From Chelatococcus sp. (GTDB lineage: Bacteria > Pseudomonadota > Alphaproteobacteria > Rhizobiales > Beijerinckiaceae), in the NCBI GenBank assembly GCA_003248805.1, contig QFQY01000020.1, forward strand, positions 1 to 64,000: a stretch of DNA of 64,000 nt. Reading direction: 5' to 3'. Below are positions 18,301 to 28,247 of this stretch, piece after piece (the stretch's first letter is position 1; each line of letters begins with the position of its first letter). The notes below the pieces were generated by a model. The model ran no database searches, was not told the origin of the DNA, and saw only the letters and a program-made list of their open reading frames with translations. Position numbers and translations under genes: made by a program.

Positions 18301-19392
18301 ATGACAGCCAGCCCTCAGCCGCTGTTCCCTTTCGAAAAGACGCTTGCCGGGCGGAGGCTGCTGATCACGGGCCATACCGGATTCACGGGCGGCTGGCTCT
18401 CTCTCTGGCTCAAGCTGATCGGCGCCGAAGTCGCGGGCTTGGCGCTCGCTCCCAATACCTCGCCCAACCTGTTCTCCGCGGCCTCCGTGGCCGACGGGCT
18501 CGACTCGATGATCGGCGACATCCGGGATGCCGCAACGGTAAAGGAAGCCGTGGCAAGGGCTGCGCCCGAGGTGATCTTCCATCTGGCCGCGCAACCGCTT
18601 GTGTCGCGCGCGTTCGAGGACCCTCTGGAGAGCTTTGCGACAAATGTGCTCGGCACCGTGCACGTGCTGGAAGCCGCTCGAAACACACCAGGGGTCAAGG
18701 CCGTCGTCTGCATCACCACGGACAAGGTCTATGCCGACCAGGCTTGGCCATGGGGTTATCGAGAAATCGACGCCCTAGGCGGGAAGGATCCCTACAGCGC
18801 CTCGAAGGCTTGCACCGAGCTGGTGGCGGCCTCCTATCGCGCGACGCTGGCGGCGCGTGGCAACGGCGTCAGGATCGCGACGGCGCGTGGCGGAAACATC
18901 ATCGGCGGGGGCGATTGGTCGGATAACCGGATCGTGCCCGACTTCGTGCGCGCCGTGACGTCCGGGAACGGCCTGACCATTCGCAATCCCGAAGCCGTGC
19001 GGCCGTGGCAACATGTGCTGGCGCTCGTTCACGGCTATATGGTCCTGGCGCACAACCTCATGACCGTGCCCGAGACCGATGCGAGCTGGAACTTCGGTCC
19101 CAGGACCGATGAAATGAAGCCGGTCTCTGCGTTGCTGGAGGCTCTTCAGGCCAACTGGACGCAGATCCCGATCGACGTCACACCGGGCGCCTTCCCGGAA
19201 ACCCATTTCCTGCATCTCGACAGCACCAAGGCCCGCCGCTCCCTTGGATGGCGCCCCCCCATCGACTTTGCCGGAACGGTGGCGCTGACGACCGACTGGT
19301 ACCGCAGACAGGCGCAGGACCCTGGCGCGACGCGCGCGATCACGCTCGAGCAGATCGCAGGCTATCGGGCGGGCATCGACGGGCAGGCATGA
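18301..19392 (+). CDS. rfbG: CDP-glucose 4,6-dehydratase
   Basis: A 363-residue NAD-dependent SDR that turns CDP-D-glucose into CDP-4-keto-6-deoxy-D-glucose. It has the RfbG-type loop LLITGHTGFTGGWLSLWL (~20-37), IFHLAAQPLVSRAF, the catalytic ITTDKVY segment and DPYSASKACTELV (Tyr-x3-Lys). A run of seven C residues at ~19254-19260 lies in the coding sequence. The gene overlaps the following SDR by four bases (ATGA) and works with rfbF 971 bases downstream. The substrate assignment is supported by both the sequence type and the neighbouring cytidylyltransferase. Confidence 0.93.
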   Translation: MTASPQPLFPFEKTLAGRRLLITGHTGFTGGWLSLWLKLIGAEVAGLALAPNTSPNLFSAASVADGLDSMIGDIRDAATVKEAVARAAPEVIFHLAAQPLVSRAFEDPLESFATNVLGTVHVLEAARNTPGVKAVVCITTDKVYADQAWPWGYREIDALGGKDPYSASKACTELVAASYRATLAARGNGVRIATARGGNIIGGGDWSDNRIVPDFVRAVTSGNGLTIRNPEAVRPWQHVLALVHGYMVLAHNLMTVPETDASWNFGPRTDEMKPVSALLEALQANWTQIPIDVTPGAFPETHFLHLDSTKARRSLGWRPPIDFAGTVALTTDWYRRQAQDPGATRAITLEQIAGYRAGIDGQA

Positions 19393-20312
19393 TGCTCGGA
19401 ACGGTTCTGGTCACCGGAGCGTCGGGCTTCATCGGGCGCCACGTCGCACGCAGTTGTCGCGCTCGGGGAAGCGAGACGGTAGTCCTGAGACGTTCCGGAA
19501 GCACCTCCGCGGTCGTTCACGGCGGCCGCATCGTCGAGGTCGCCCTCGATGATGAGGTTGCCCTGCGATCCGCCGTTCGGACGATCAAGCCCTCCGTCAT
19601 GATCCATCTCGCGGCTTATGGCGTGTCGCCGCAGGACCGGGACCCGTACGTTATGCAGCGCGTCAACGTGGACCTCGGTGCTGCCCTCGTGCGCGCGGCC
19701 GCCGATTGCGGATCGGTCTTCGTCTCGGCGGGGAGCTGCGCGGAATATGCCGAGCCCCGACGGAGAGAACGGCTCGACGAGACATCGCCGCTCGAGTCCG
19801 GAAAGCTCTACGGATCCTCGAAGGCCGCCGGTGGGCTTTTGTCCCTGGCGATCGCCACCGCGCTCGCGGTGCCGATGCGGCATCTGCGCCTGTTCAACGT
19901 CTATGGACCGGGCGAGGCCGCGCACCGGCTGCTGCCCAGTCTCGCGAGCGAACGCGCGACCGGGCGCCGCGTTCGCCTTTCCGCCGGCCTGCAGGTCCGC
20001 GACTTCATTCATGTCGAGGATGTCGCCGAGGGCATGCTCGTCGCCGCCGAAAGGCTTATCTCCGGAACCGCCAAGGGAGCCACGCCGCTCAATCTGTGCA
20101 CCGGCGTGGGAACCAGCGTACGGGATCTCGTGACCCTTGCCGCGCAGGCTCTGGCCATCGCGCCGGAGAACCTCGGCTTCGGGGACCTTCCGATGCGTCC
20201 CGACGAGATCCCGTACCTCGTCGGCCAGCCGGACAAGATGACGTTTGATCTCGGCTGGCGGCCCGCCTATGGTCCCGCCGCCGGCGTCGAGGCCACGATA
20301 GCGAGCCTGTAA
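19389..20312 (+). CDS. NAD-dependent epimerase/reductase, probably acting on a CDP-4-keto-6-deoxy sugar
   Basis: A 307-residue extended SDR with VLVTGASGFIGRHV, IHLAAYGVSPQDRDP, SAGSCAEYAE, a Tyr-x3-Lys in LYGSSKAAG, LRLFNVYGPGE and RDFIHVEDVAEGM. It lies between rfbG and rfbF and starts within the rfbG stop (ATGA), so it most likely reduces or epimerises CDP-4-keto-6-deoxyglucose. Relatives are the reductases that make CDP-paratose, abequose or 6-deoxyhexoses. No rfbH (C3 dehydratase) is in the cluster. A CDP-6-deoxyhexose product is therefore more likely than a 3,6-dideoxy sugar. This is an inference from context. Confidence 0.75.
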   Translation: MMLGTVLVTGASGFIGRHVARSCRARGSETVVLRRSGSTSAVVHGGRIVEVALDDEVALRSAVRTIKPSVMIHLAAYGVSPQDRDPYVMQRVNVDLGAALVRAAADCGSVFVSAGSCAEYAEPRRRERLDETSPLESGKLYGSSKAAGGLLSLAIATALAVPMRHLRLFNVYGPGEAAHRLLPSLASERATGRRVRLSAGLQVRDFIHVEDVAEGMLVAAERLISGTAKGATPLNLCTGVGTSVRDLVTLAAQALAIAPENLGFGDLPMRPDEIPYLVGQPDKMTFDLGWRPAYGPAAGVEATIASL

Positions 20313-20363
20313 GACCGTGCAGGATAGTGGCTTTTCCGGATCGTTCGGGGCAGAGGTGCGTCA

Positions 20364-21134
20364 GTGAAAGTCGTTATTCTTGCAGGTGGTTTCGGCACGC
20401 GCCTCTCGGAGGAGACGGACGTACGACCGAAGCCGCTGGTCGAGATCGGGGGCAAGCCGATCCTTTGGCACATCATGAAGATTTACGAAGCGGCCGGCTT
20501 TACAGACTTCATCATCTGCTGCGGCTATAAAGGGCAGATGATCAAGCATTACTTCGTGAATTACTTCATGGAGAACTATGACATTGAGGTCGACCTCGGC
20601 GCCAACAAGGTCGAATTCCTGGGCCATCCGAGCGAGCGCTGGAAGGTCACGATGGTCGACACGGGCGCCGAGACCATGACGGGTGGACGCGTCAAGCGCA
20701 TCGCGCACCTGCTCGGCGACGAGACCTTCTGCCTGACATACGGTGACGGTGTCGCCGACATCGACGTCCGCCAGGTCGTCGATCACCATCGCAGCGGCGG
20801 CAGGGCGGCGACCGTGACGGCCGTGCCCTCGCCCGGACGCTTCGGCATCCTCGAGCTGGACGGCGGCAACGTCTCCAATTTCCGCGAGAAGCCGGCCAAT
20901 GAAATGGGCTGGATCAATGGCGGGTTCTTCGTGCTGGAACCCTCGGTTCTCGACCTGGTGACCTCCGACGCCACAACCTGGGAGCGCGAACCGCTGGAAA
21001 CGCTCGCCAAGACGGGACAGCTGTCGGCGTATCGCCATACCGGCTTCTGGCGCCCTATGGACACGCTCCGCGACAAGCGCGAACTCGAGCAGATGTGGCA
21101 TAGCGGCAAAGCGCCGTGGAAGATCTGGTCCTAA
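20364..21134 (+). CDS. rfbF: Glucose-1-phosphate cytidylyltransferase
   Basis: A 256-residue nucleotidyltransferase making CDP-D-glucose from CTP and glucose 1-phosphate. Signature parts are VVILAGGFGTRLSEET with VRPKPLVEIGGKPILWHIMKIY, LTYGDGVADID as the metal-binding region, FREKP, WINGGFFVLEP and the RfbF C-terminus FWRPMDTLRDKRELEQMW. It starts at GTG 20364 with a GAGG site. It begins the CDP-sugar pathway continued by rfbG and the SDR upstream in the same operon. Confidence 0.96.
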   Translation: MKVVILAGGFGTRLSEETDVRPKPLVEIGGKPILWHIMKIYEAAGFTDFIICCGYKGQMIKHYFVNYFMENYDIEVDLGANKVEFLGHPSERWKVTMVDTGAETMTGGRVKRIAHLLGDETFCLTYGDGVADIDVRQVVDHHRSGGRAATVTAVPSPGRFGILELDGGNVSNFREKPANEMGWINGGFFVLEPSVLDLVTSDATTWEREPLETLAKTGQLSAYRHTGFWRPMDTLRDKRELEQMWHSGKAPWKIWS

Positions 21135-21304
21135 GGCGACCGGCTTCCATCTCGCCGGGCGCGCGCCCTTGGGCGCAGCCCTGATCGCCGGGCCGGCATC
21201 GTGTCCGGCCGAGGCATCCATCCGCCGGCATACGATCCTTTTCGACCGCGATAGATCGTTCCATCTGTAGCTCACCGACGACAGAAGAGCCCCCAGCCAC
21301 TGGG

Positions 21305-21348
21305 TTTGGCCGGCGCCGGCCAAACCTGCCGGCCCGAGCGGCCGGCAG
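21305..21348. terminator. Pair of perfect palindromes between convergent sugar operons
   Basis: A 20-base perfect palindrome (21305-21324, TTTGGCCGGC arm) is followed at once by a hairpin with a 9-bp perfect stem, CTGCCGGCC (21326-21334) / GGCCGGCAG (21340-21348), and a five-base loop. They lie between the 3' ends of rfbF and rfbA. They probably act as a bidirectional terminator, although no T-run is present. Confidence 0.55.
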
Positions 21349-21356
21349 CGCTCGCC

Positions 21357-22247
<891 letters not shown>

Positions 22248-22250
22248 GGT

Positions 22251-23144
22251 CTATTCCTGATTCTCGAGAAGCCGCTCGACGCACGTCGTCAGCGAGTCTC
22301 GCCATTTCGGCAGCCTAACACCGTGCCGGGCGGAGAGCTTGCGGCAGTCGAGCCGCGAATTGGCCGGCCGCCTCGCCGGGGTGGGATAATCCGCGGTCGC
22401 GATGCGCCTGACGCGCACCGGGCTGCCGCCAAGCCTCTCGCGCTCGGCGAAGATCGCCTCGGCGACATCGGCCCAGGCGGCCTCGCCTTCGGCCGTCATG
22501 TGGAAGATGCCGCGCAGGCCCGCATCGCCCGGCCGTGCGACCAGATTGCGCGCGACGGCGAAGACGGCGTCGGCGATGTCGAGCGCGGAGGTCGGGCAGC
22601 CGAGCTGGTCGGCCACGACCCCGATTTCGTCGCGCGTCTCGGCGAGCCGCAGCATGGTCTTGACGAAATTCCGGCCGAAGGGGCTGTAGACCCAGGCGGT
22701 GCGCAGGATGGCGTGGTCGGGCGTCGCGGCCGCGACCGCGCGCTCGCCCGCCAGCTTGCTGCCACCATAGGCGGAAACGGGCCCGACCGGGTCGTCCTCG
22801 CGATAGGGCCTGTCGAGTGCACCATCGAAGACGTAATCGGTCGAGATCTGGACGATCGGCACGCCGAGACCCGCCGCCGCCTTCGCGACCTCGCCGGCGG
22901 CGGCCCCGTTCACGAGCCTGGCCAGTTCCGGCTCGGTCTCGGCCTGATCGACGGCGGTGTAGGCAGCCGCGTTGACGACGATATCGGGCCGGGCGGCGAT
23001 GATCGCGGGCGCGATGGTCGGAAGATCGGCGAGATCGAGCGAAGGGCGGCCGAGCGCGATCACCGCGCTATCCGCAGGGGCGCGCTCCAGCATGGAGAGC
23101 ACGATCTGGCCCGATTGTCCCGTGACGGCGATCCGCATCGGCAT
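22251..23144 (-). CDS. rfbD: dTDP-4-dehydrorhamnose reductase
   Basis: A 297-residue SDR that performs the last step to dTDP-L-rhamnose. Typical features are MRIAVTGQSGQIVLSML, VNAAAYTAVDQAETEPELA, QISTDYVFDGAL, PVSAYGGSKLAGE (Tyr-x3-Lys) and RTAWVYSPFGRNFVKTM. Its start overlaps the rfbC stop by one base (TGATG), so the two are coupled. All four rhamnose genes are present, so the pathway is complete in this window. Confidence 0.96.
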   Translation of the reverse strand: MPMRIAVTGQSGQIVLSMLERAPADSAVIALGRPSLDLADLPTIAPAIIAARPDIVVNAAAYTAVDQAETEPELARLVNGAAAGEVAKAAAGLGVPIVQISTDYVFDGALDRPYREDDPVGPVSAYGGSKLAGERAVAAATPDHAILRTAWVYSPFGRNFVKTMLRLAETRDEIGVVADQLGCPTSALDIADAVFAVARNLVARPGDAGLRGIFHMTAEGEAAWADVAEAIFAERERLGGSPVRVRRIATADYPTPARRPANSRLDCRKLSARHGVRLPKWRDSLTTCVERLLENQE

Positions 23145-23701
23145 CAGTCGAAATAATGCGGGAGATCGACCAGCCGGGGATGACGGCGGTCCTTGTCCGA
23201 CAGCACGAGCCCATCATGGGGCAGGCCCCAGTCGATGCCGAGCCCAGGATCGTCGAAGGCGAGACCATGGTCGTTGGCGGGACCGTAGGGAGCGCTCACC
23301 TTGTAGAGAACCTCGGTATCCGGCTCGAGCGTCACGAAACCATGGGCGAAACCGACCGGAACCAGAATCTGCTTCCAGTTCTTGGCCGAAATCTCGACCG
23401 CGACATGCTGGCCGAAGCTCGGCGACGACGTACGGATATCGACGCAGACGTCGAGAATGCGCCCGCGCGTCACCCTGACGAGCTTGTCCTGGGCGAAGGG
23501 CGGCGACTGGAAATGCAGGCCGCGCAGCGTGCCGACCTCGGCCGAAAGCGAGTGGTTGTCCTGCACGAAGACGAGGTCGATGCCGGCTGCGGCCATCGCG
23601 GTCCGGCTATAGACCTCGGAGAAGAAGCCGCGATGGTCGCCATGCCGCTTCGGGGTGATGATCTTGACGGCCGGGATGGCGGTGGCTTCGACGCTCAGCA
23701 T
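23144..23701 (-). CDS. rfbC: dTDP-4-dehydrorhamnose 3,5-epimerase
   Basis: A 185-residue cupin-fold epimerase. Marks are HGDHRGFFSEVYS, FVQDNHSLS, TLRGLHFQ (catalytic His in RGLHFQ), VRVTRGRILDVCVDIR and PVGFAHGFVTLEPDTEVLYKV. I start it at ATG 23701 (MLSVEATAIPAVKIITP); the 32 extra in-frame codons upstream are not family-like. It lies 17 bases downstream of rfbB. Confidence 0.95.
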   Translation of the reverse strand: MLSVEATAIPAVKIITPKRHGDHRGFFSEVYSRTAMAAAGIDLVFVQDNHSLSAEVGTLRGLHFQSPPFAQDKLVRVTRGRILDVCVDIRTSSPSFGQHVAVEISAKNWKQILVPVGFAHGFVTLEPDTEVLYKVSAPYGPANDHGLAFDDPGLGIDWGLPHDGLVLSDKDRRHPRLVDLPHYFD

Positions 23702-23718
23702 AGCGGACTCTCTCTGAC

Positions 23719-24774
23719 TCAGGCCGCGCCCAGGCGATCGCCACGATAGACGCCCGAGCGGATATCGCCCCACCAGCCGGAATTGGCGAGATACCACTCG
23801 ACCGTTCGGCGCAGCCCGCTCTCGAAGGTCTCGCGCGGTTTCCAGCCGAGCTCGCGGCCGATCTTGCCGGCGTCGATGGCATAGCGCGCGTCGTGGCCGG
23901 GGCGGTCCGTGACAAAGGCGATCAGCCGGTCATGCGGTCCCCTGGGGTCAGGCCTCAGCTCGTCGAGAACGGCGCAGATCGCCCGCACCACCGCGATGTT
24001 TGTCCGCTCGCTATTCCCGCCGATGTTGTAGCTCTCGCCGACCGCGCCCTTCGTCGCCACCGCCAGCAGCGCGTCGGCGTGATCGTCGACATAGAGCCAG
24101 TCGCGCACATTGAGGCCGTTGCCGTAGACCGGCAGGGGCTTGCCCTCCAGCGCGTTGATGATCGTCAGCGGGATCAGCTTCTCGGGGAAGTGATAGGGCC
24201 CGTAATTGTTCGAGCAATTGCTCATCACCGTCGGCAGGCCATAGGTGTGGTGCCAGGCCCGGACGAGGTGATCGGAGGCGGCCTTCGAGGCCGAATAGGG
24301 CGAATTCGGCTGATAGGCCGTATCCTCGCGAAAGAAGCCTTCGGCGCCGAGCGAGCCGAAGACCTCGTCCGTCGAGATGTGGTGGAAGCGGAACGCGGCC
24401 TTTCTCTCCTCGGGCAGCGCCCGATAGTGGCGCAGCGCCTCCTGAAGCAGGGTGAAGGTGCCGACGATATTGGTCTCGATGAAGGCGGCCGGGCCGTCGA
24501 TCGAGCGGTCGACATGGCTTTCCGCCGCCAGATGCATCACGATGTCCGGATCGACATCGGCGAAGATCGCCCTCATCCGCGCGCCATCGCCGATATCGGC
24601 CTTCTCGAAACGGTAGCGATCACTGCCGGCGATCGGAGCCAGCGAGGCCAGATTGCCCGCATAGGTCAGCTTGTCGACCACGCAGACCCGGTGCGCCGTC
24701 TCGCCGATCAGCTTGCGGACCACGGCAGAGCCGATAAAGCCGGCGCCGCCGGTGACGAGAAAACGCAAGGACAT
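23719..24774 (-). CDS. rfbB: dTDP-glucose 4,6-dehydratase
   Basis: A 351-residue NAD-dependent SDR forming dTDP-4-keto-6-deoxyglucose. It shows [45 protein letters not shown] (catalytic Thr-Asp-Glu), [15 protein letters not shown] (Tyr-x3-Lys) and [15 protein letters not shown]. The ATG at 24774 places the nucleotide loop at the usual distance from the N-terminus. It is the first gene of the rfbBCDA operon, and its promoter must lie in the 110-base gap to the cellulose-synthase-like gene. Confidence 0.96.
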   Translation of the reverse strand: MSLRFLVTGGAGFIGSAVVRKLIGETAHRVCVVDKLTYAGNLASLAPIAGSDRYRFEKADIGDGARMRAIFADVDPDIVMHLAAESHVDRSIDGPAAFIETNIVGTFTLLQEALRHYRALPEERKAAFRFHHISTDEVFGSLGAEGFFREDTAYQPNSPYSASKAASDHLVRAWHHTYGLPTVMSNCSNNYGPYHFPEKLIPLTIINALEGKPLPVYGNGLNVRDWLYVDDHADALLAVATKGAVGESYNIGGNSERTNIAVVRAICAVLDELRPDPRGPHDRLIAFVTDRPGHDARYAIDAGKIGRELGWKPRETFESGLRRTVEWYLANSGWWGDIRSGVYRGDRLGAA

Positions 24775-24884
24775 CCCAGCCGGGCTCCGGGCAATGCGAG
24801 GGCGCAAGAGCGAGAACGGAAGGGCAAGGAACAGCCTCCCGGCGCGGAGTCAAGCGCGCGGCGCCGTTCCCGCCACGGGAAGCG

Positions 24885-26840
24885 TCAGTCGAACAGCCGC
24901 CTGACAATGGCCGTCGTGACGCCGGTCGCCGCGATCCGATCGAAGGCATTGACGTAGTTGCCGGCGTAGAAGCCGCGAACCATGTCGACGCGCGCCGCGA
25001 GCGCCTCGTCGAACTTGATCGCGAAGCTGTCCGGCAGGTTGCGCACGATCGTGCCCTGAACGACGCGGCCGCGGATGGTGCAGGTCAGCGCCGTGCCCAA
25101 TGGCGCCGGCATGCCCCCCTTCAGCCGGGCGCCGGTGATCGAGATGTCGAGCAGGCGCATCGTGAGGGCCCGGCCGGCAAGATCGACCCGGATCGCCTCG
25201 TCGGTCTCGAAGCGCTCCGCCTTGCGACGACGCGGCTGCTCGATGCAGACGAAGCAGACGATGATCAGGACGAGGAGGTTGTACCAGCTCCAGGCGAAGG
25301 CGAGCCCGCCGGAGGTCAGGCTGTCGCCGCGGACATGGATCCCGAACGCATAGATCAGGCCCGCGAGCGTCAGGGCGATCACGCTGCCGTAGATCTTGAC
25401 CAGCGGCCATTCGACGAAGCGCTGCCCCCGGTCGCCGCCCTTTGCGGTGACCTTGAACCTCTGCCCCTGCGGCCGCAGCAGACCGGTGAAGACCGCCTTC
25501 AAGATCGCCGGCGCCGCGATGAACTGGGCGACATCGGTCATGAAGATCAGCGAGCGCCCCCGCGATATCCAGCTCATCGTCACCGAATGCCACAGGAAGA
25601 AGGGCAGGAAATAGCCGAGCAGATCGTAGAGGTCCGCATGGACCGTATGGACGCCGAAGAGCAGATAGCCGATCGGCACCAGCAGCCCGAGCGTCTTGGC
25701 GATGTAGACGGCGGTCCAGTTCAGGAAGGTGTCGACGAGCGAGAGCCGGTCGATGAAGGTGAGGCTCGACGAGCGCGAGAACGGGCCGCTGCGGCCCCGC
25801 GTGATCTGCATGAAGCCCAGGCACCAGCGCCCGCGCTGGGTGATGTATTCCTTCAGGCCCTCCGGGGCGAGGCCGAGGGTCAGCCTCTCGTTGAGATAGG
25901 AGGTGGTGAAGCCCGTCTCCTTCAGCCGCAGCGTCAGCAGGTAGTCCTCGGTGACGGAATCGGTCGGAAACCCGCCGATCCGCATCAGCGGCGCGAAGCG
26001 GATCACCGATGAGGTGCCGCAGCAGAAGGCAGCGCCCCAGGCATCCTTCGAGGCCAGCACGACGTCGAAGAAGAAGCGCTGCTCGTCGGGCCAGACATGG
26101 GTCGCGGTGAGATTGGTCTGGATCGGGTCGGGATTGATGAAGTGCTGCGGCGTCTGCACGAGCCCGACCGAGGGATTGCGGAACAGGCACAGCGCCCGCG
26201 ACAGGAAATCCGGCAACGGCACGAAATCCGCGTCGAGGATCGACACGAAATCCGGCGGATCGGGCAGCGCGGCGAGATGCGCCAGCGCGTGATTGATGTT
26301 GCCCGCCTTGGCGTGGCTGTTGTCCGGCCGCGTCAGGTAGCGGCAGCCGAGACGCTTCGACAGATTCTCCAGCCAGGGCCGGCGGCCGTCATCGAGCACC
26401 CAGACGCGATAGTTGTCGTGGTTCAGCCCCGTGGCGCCGATGATGGTGCGCTCGAGGATCGCCTCTTCCTCGTTGTAGGTGCAGATCAGCACATCGACGA
26501 GCGGTGGGGCCTGATTGGCGAGCCAGGCCTTGTTCGCCTCGACTTCCTCCGAACGGTTCAGCGTCCGGCACAGGAAGATCGACGCCAGGATCGCCGCCAG
26601 AAGCGAGGCGGACTCCGCGACAAGGAAGACGATGCCTGCCGCGAAATCGACCGTCCAGCCGACCGGCGGGAGCGTCGAGGTCACCCGCCAGTAGAAATAG
26701 CGCGTGAGCAGGACCAGCGTGATGCCGACCATCAGCGTCCGCGCCGGGGTCTGGTCATGCCTGAGCCATGGGATCAGCATTACCGCCAGGCCGGCGGCCG
26801 TGAGGCCGGGAGCGAGCGCCGTCAGGAGATCGTGAGCCAC
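24885..26840 (-). CDS. Cellulose-synthase-like glycosyltransferase with C-terminal PilZ domain
   Basis: A 651-residue inner-membrane GT2 synthase like BcsA. N-terminal TM helices lie at ~10-90. The catalytic domain has VLDDGRR (150-152), ILDADFVPLPD (DxD at 203-205), VTEDYLL (TED at 297-299) and QRGRW (335-339). Further TM helices span ~365-535. A PilZ domain (~537-645) follows, with RxxxR at R539/R543 and DxSxxG at D565/S567/G570, so activation by cyclic-di-GMP is likely. BcsB, BcsC, BcsZ and BcsD are absent. The upstream partner is an HlyD-like protein 12 bases away. The polymer could be a beta-glucan or another exopolysaccharide. I do not assign bcsA. Confidence 0.88.
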   Translation of the reverse strand: MAHDLLTALAPGLTAAGLAVMLIPWLRHDQTPARTLMVGITLVLLTRYFYWRVTSTLPPVGWTVDFAAGIVFLVAESASLLAAILASIFLCRTLNRSEEVEANKAWLANQAPPLVDVLICTYNEEEAILERTIIGATGLNHDNYRVWVLDDGRRPWLENLSKRLGCRYLTRPDNSHAKAGNINHALAHLAALPDPPDFVSILDADFVPLPDFLSRALCLFRNPSVGLVQTPQHFINPDPIQTNLTATHVWPDEQRFFFDVVLASKDAWGAAFCCGTSSVIRFAPLMRIGGFPTDSVTEDYLLTLRLKETGFTTSYLNERLTLGLAPEGLKEYITQRGRWCLGFMQITRGRSGPFSRSSSLTFIDRLSLVDTFLNWTAVYIAKTLGLLVPIGYLLFGVHTVHADLYDLLGYFLPFFLWHSVTMSWISRGRSLIFMTDVAQFIAAPAILKAVFTGLLRPQGQRFKVTAKGGDRGQRFVEWPLVKIYGSVIALTLAGLIYAFGIHVRGDSLTSGGLAFAWSWYNLLVLIIVCFVCIEQPRRRKAERFETDEAIRVDLAGRALTMRLLDISITGARLKGGMPAPLGTALTCTIRGRVVQGTIVRNLPDSFAIKFDEALAARVDMVRGFYAGNYVNAFDRIAATGVTTAIVRRLFD

Positions 26841-26852
26841 GCCGCGTCCGCC

Positions 26853-28247
26853 TCACTCGCCGAAGACGACGCGGCCGGTGCGCCCGACGCCACAGGCCTG
26901 CGAGCCGAGTCCCGGCAGCGAGACGGTGACGCGATAGGGCTCCTTGCTGAGCGCCGCCGGCTCGATCGCGAGATTGGCCGGCGCACCGGCCAGCCCGGTC
27001 AGGTTGACGACCCGGCCCTGCAGCTCCTTGCCGCCATCGGCCGGGATGAAGCGCGCCGTGCTGCCGACAGACAGGCGATTATAGACGGATTCGGTGACGT
27101 TCGCCGTGACGATCGCCGTGGAGCAGTCGACCAGCCTGACGAGATCCTGGCCGACGCGAACCTGCTCGCCCGGAGAGACCATCGTCTCCCAGATGCGCCC
27201 GGCGACGGGCAGGGTCATCGCGACGTCGGCGGAGGCGCGATAGCGGGCCTGCTCGGCCTCAAGCTCGGGACCCAGACGCTCCAGTTCGGCATCGATGCCG
27301 GCGAGATCCGCTTCGAGATCGACGATGCGCTGGCGCATCTCGTCGCCGCGCTGAACCGAGCTCGGCCGGTCGTTGTAGCTGTCGCCGAGGAAGAGCCCGG
27401 CGCGCGCCGCCGTCAATTCGACGTTCAGCGCGGCGAGGCGATGCCGGGCGGAGGTTTCGGTCTCGGTCATGGCCGTGACCTCGCGCGTCAGGCGTGCGAA
27501 TTCGGCGGCGGTCACATTGCCGGTCCGGGACAGGGCTTCCGAGCGGTCGCGGGCGGCCACGGCCTCCTCGCGCCGCGCGCCGGCGACCACGATCAGGCTC
27601 TCCTGCTCCGCGACACGGGCGACGAGCTGCTCGATCCGCCCCAGGCGGAACTTCTCGGCCTGGCCGGCGAGATCGGCCTCCGCGAGACGCGCGGCGGCGA
27701 GCTTCGCCTCGACTCCCTTGCGCTGGTTGGTCAGCTGACCGAAGGAACGCCGCAGATCGTCGAGCCGGCCCCTGTCGGCGCGCGGATTGACGATGTGCAG
27801 CAGGGTCTTGCCGGCGGGCACGGCTTCCGACGCGGCCAGATCCGCCGGCGCGGCGACGATTTCGCCCGCGATCGGCGCGCGCAGCGTCATGATGCGCGCA
27901 TTCACGACGGCCTCCACGCTGGAGGTCTGCAGGAGCGTCCGCAGCGGCACCAGGCCGAAGACCGCGACGACGGCCGCACCGAGCAGGACCTTGCCGACGC
28001 GCCGGATCATCGGGTTGAGCGCGGCCTTCGTGCCCTTCGGCGTGGCAACGGCATCCCGCTCGACCGTCGGCTCGCCCAGAACGACATGCTCCTCGAGACG
28101 ACGCTGGAGGCCGCGGATATCGAGCGTCTGCGCCGCGTCGTCGGTCGAGCCGCGCTCCCGAGAGGCGTGCTTCGAACCCGAGGGAAGCGCCGCGATCGCC
28201 CCGGACCGAGCCCGGGATTGCCGCTGCGCCGAATTCTGCTTGGCCAT
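26853..28247 (-). CDS. HlyD-like periplasmic adaptor paired with the exopolysaccharide synthase
   Basis: A 464-residue membrane-fusion protein. The N-terminal ~75 residues are cytoplasmic and polar, and a TM helix (~80-102, VGKVLLGAAVVAVFGLVPL) follows. The first biotinyl-lipoyl half is ARIMTLRAPIAGEIVAAP, then comes a long alpha-helical hairpin (~140-330) and the second lipoyl/beta-barrel part (LPVAGRIWETMVSPGEQVRVGQDLVRLVD). It probably bridges the periplasm for the synthase product, as Alg44 does in alginate assembly. I start at ATG 28247, but the frame remains open to a GTG at 28523, whose extra 92 residues include a hydrophobic segment. The start is therefore uncertain. Confidence 0.82.
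   Translation of the reverse strand: MAKQNSAQRQSRARSGAIAALPSGSKHASRERGSTDDAAQTLDIRGLQRRLEEHVVLGEPTVERDAVATPKGTKAALNPMIRRVGKVLLGAAVVAVFGLVPLRTLLQTSSVEAVVNARIMTLRAPIAGEIVAAPADLAASEAVPAGKTLLHIVNPRADRGRLDDLRRSFGQLTNQRKGVEAKLAAARLAEADLAGQAEKFRLGRIEQLVARVAEQESLIVVAGARREEAVAARDRSEALSRTGNVTAAEFARLTREVTAMTETETSARHRLAALNVELTAARAGLFLGDSYNDRPSSVQRGDEMRQRIVDLEADLAGIDAELERLGPELEAEQARYRASADVAMTLPVAGRIWETMVSPGEQVRVGQDLVRLVDCSTAIVTANVTESVYNRLSVGSTARFIPADGGKELQGRVVNLTGLAGAPANLAIEPAALSKEPYRVTVSLPGLGSQACGVGRTGRVVFGE

Noticed and set aside
24885..26840. Naming the PilZ synthase bcsA
   Set aside because: The BcsB, BcsC and BcsZ partners are missing and the product is unknown.
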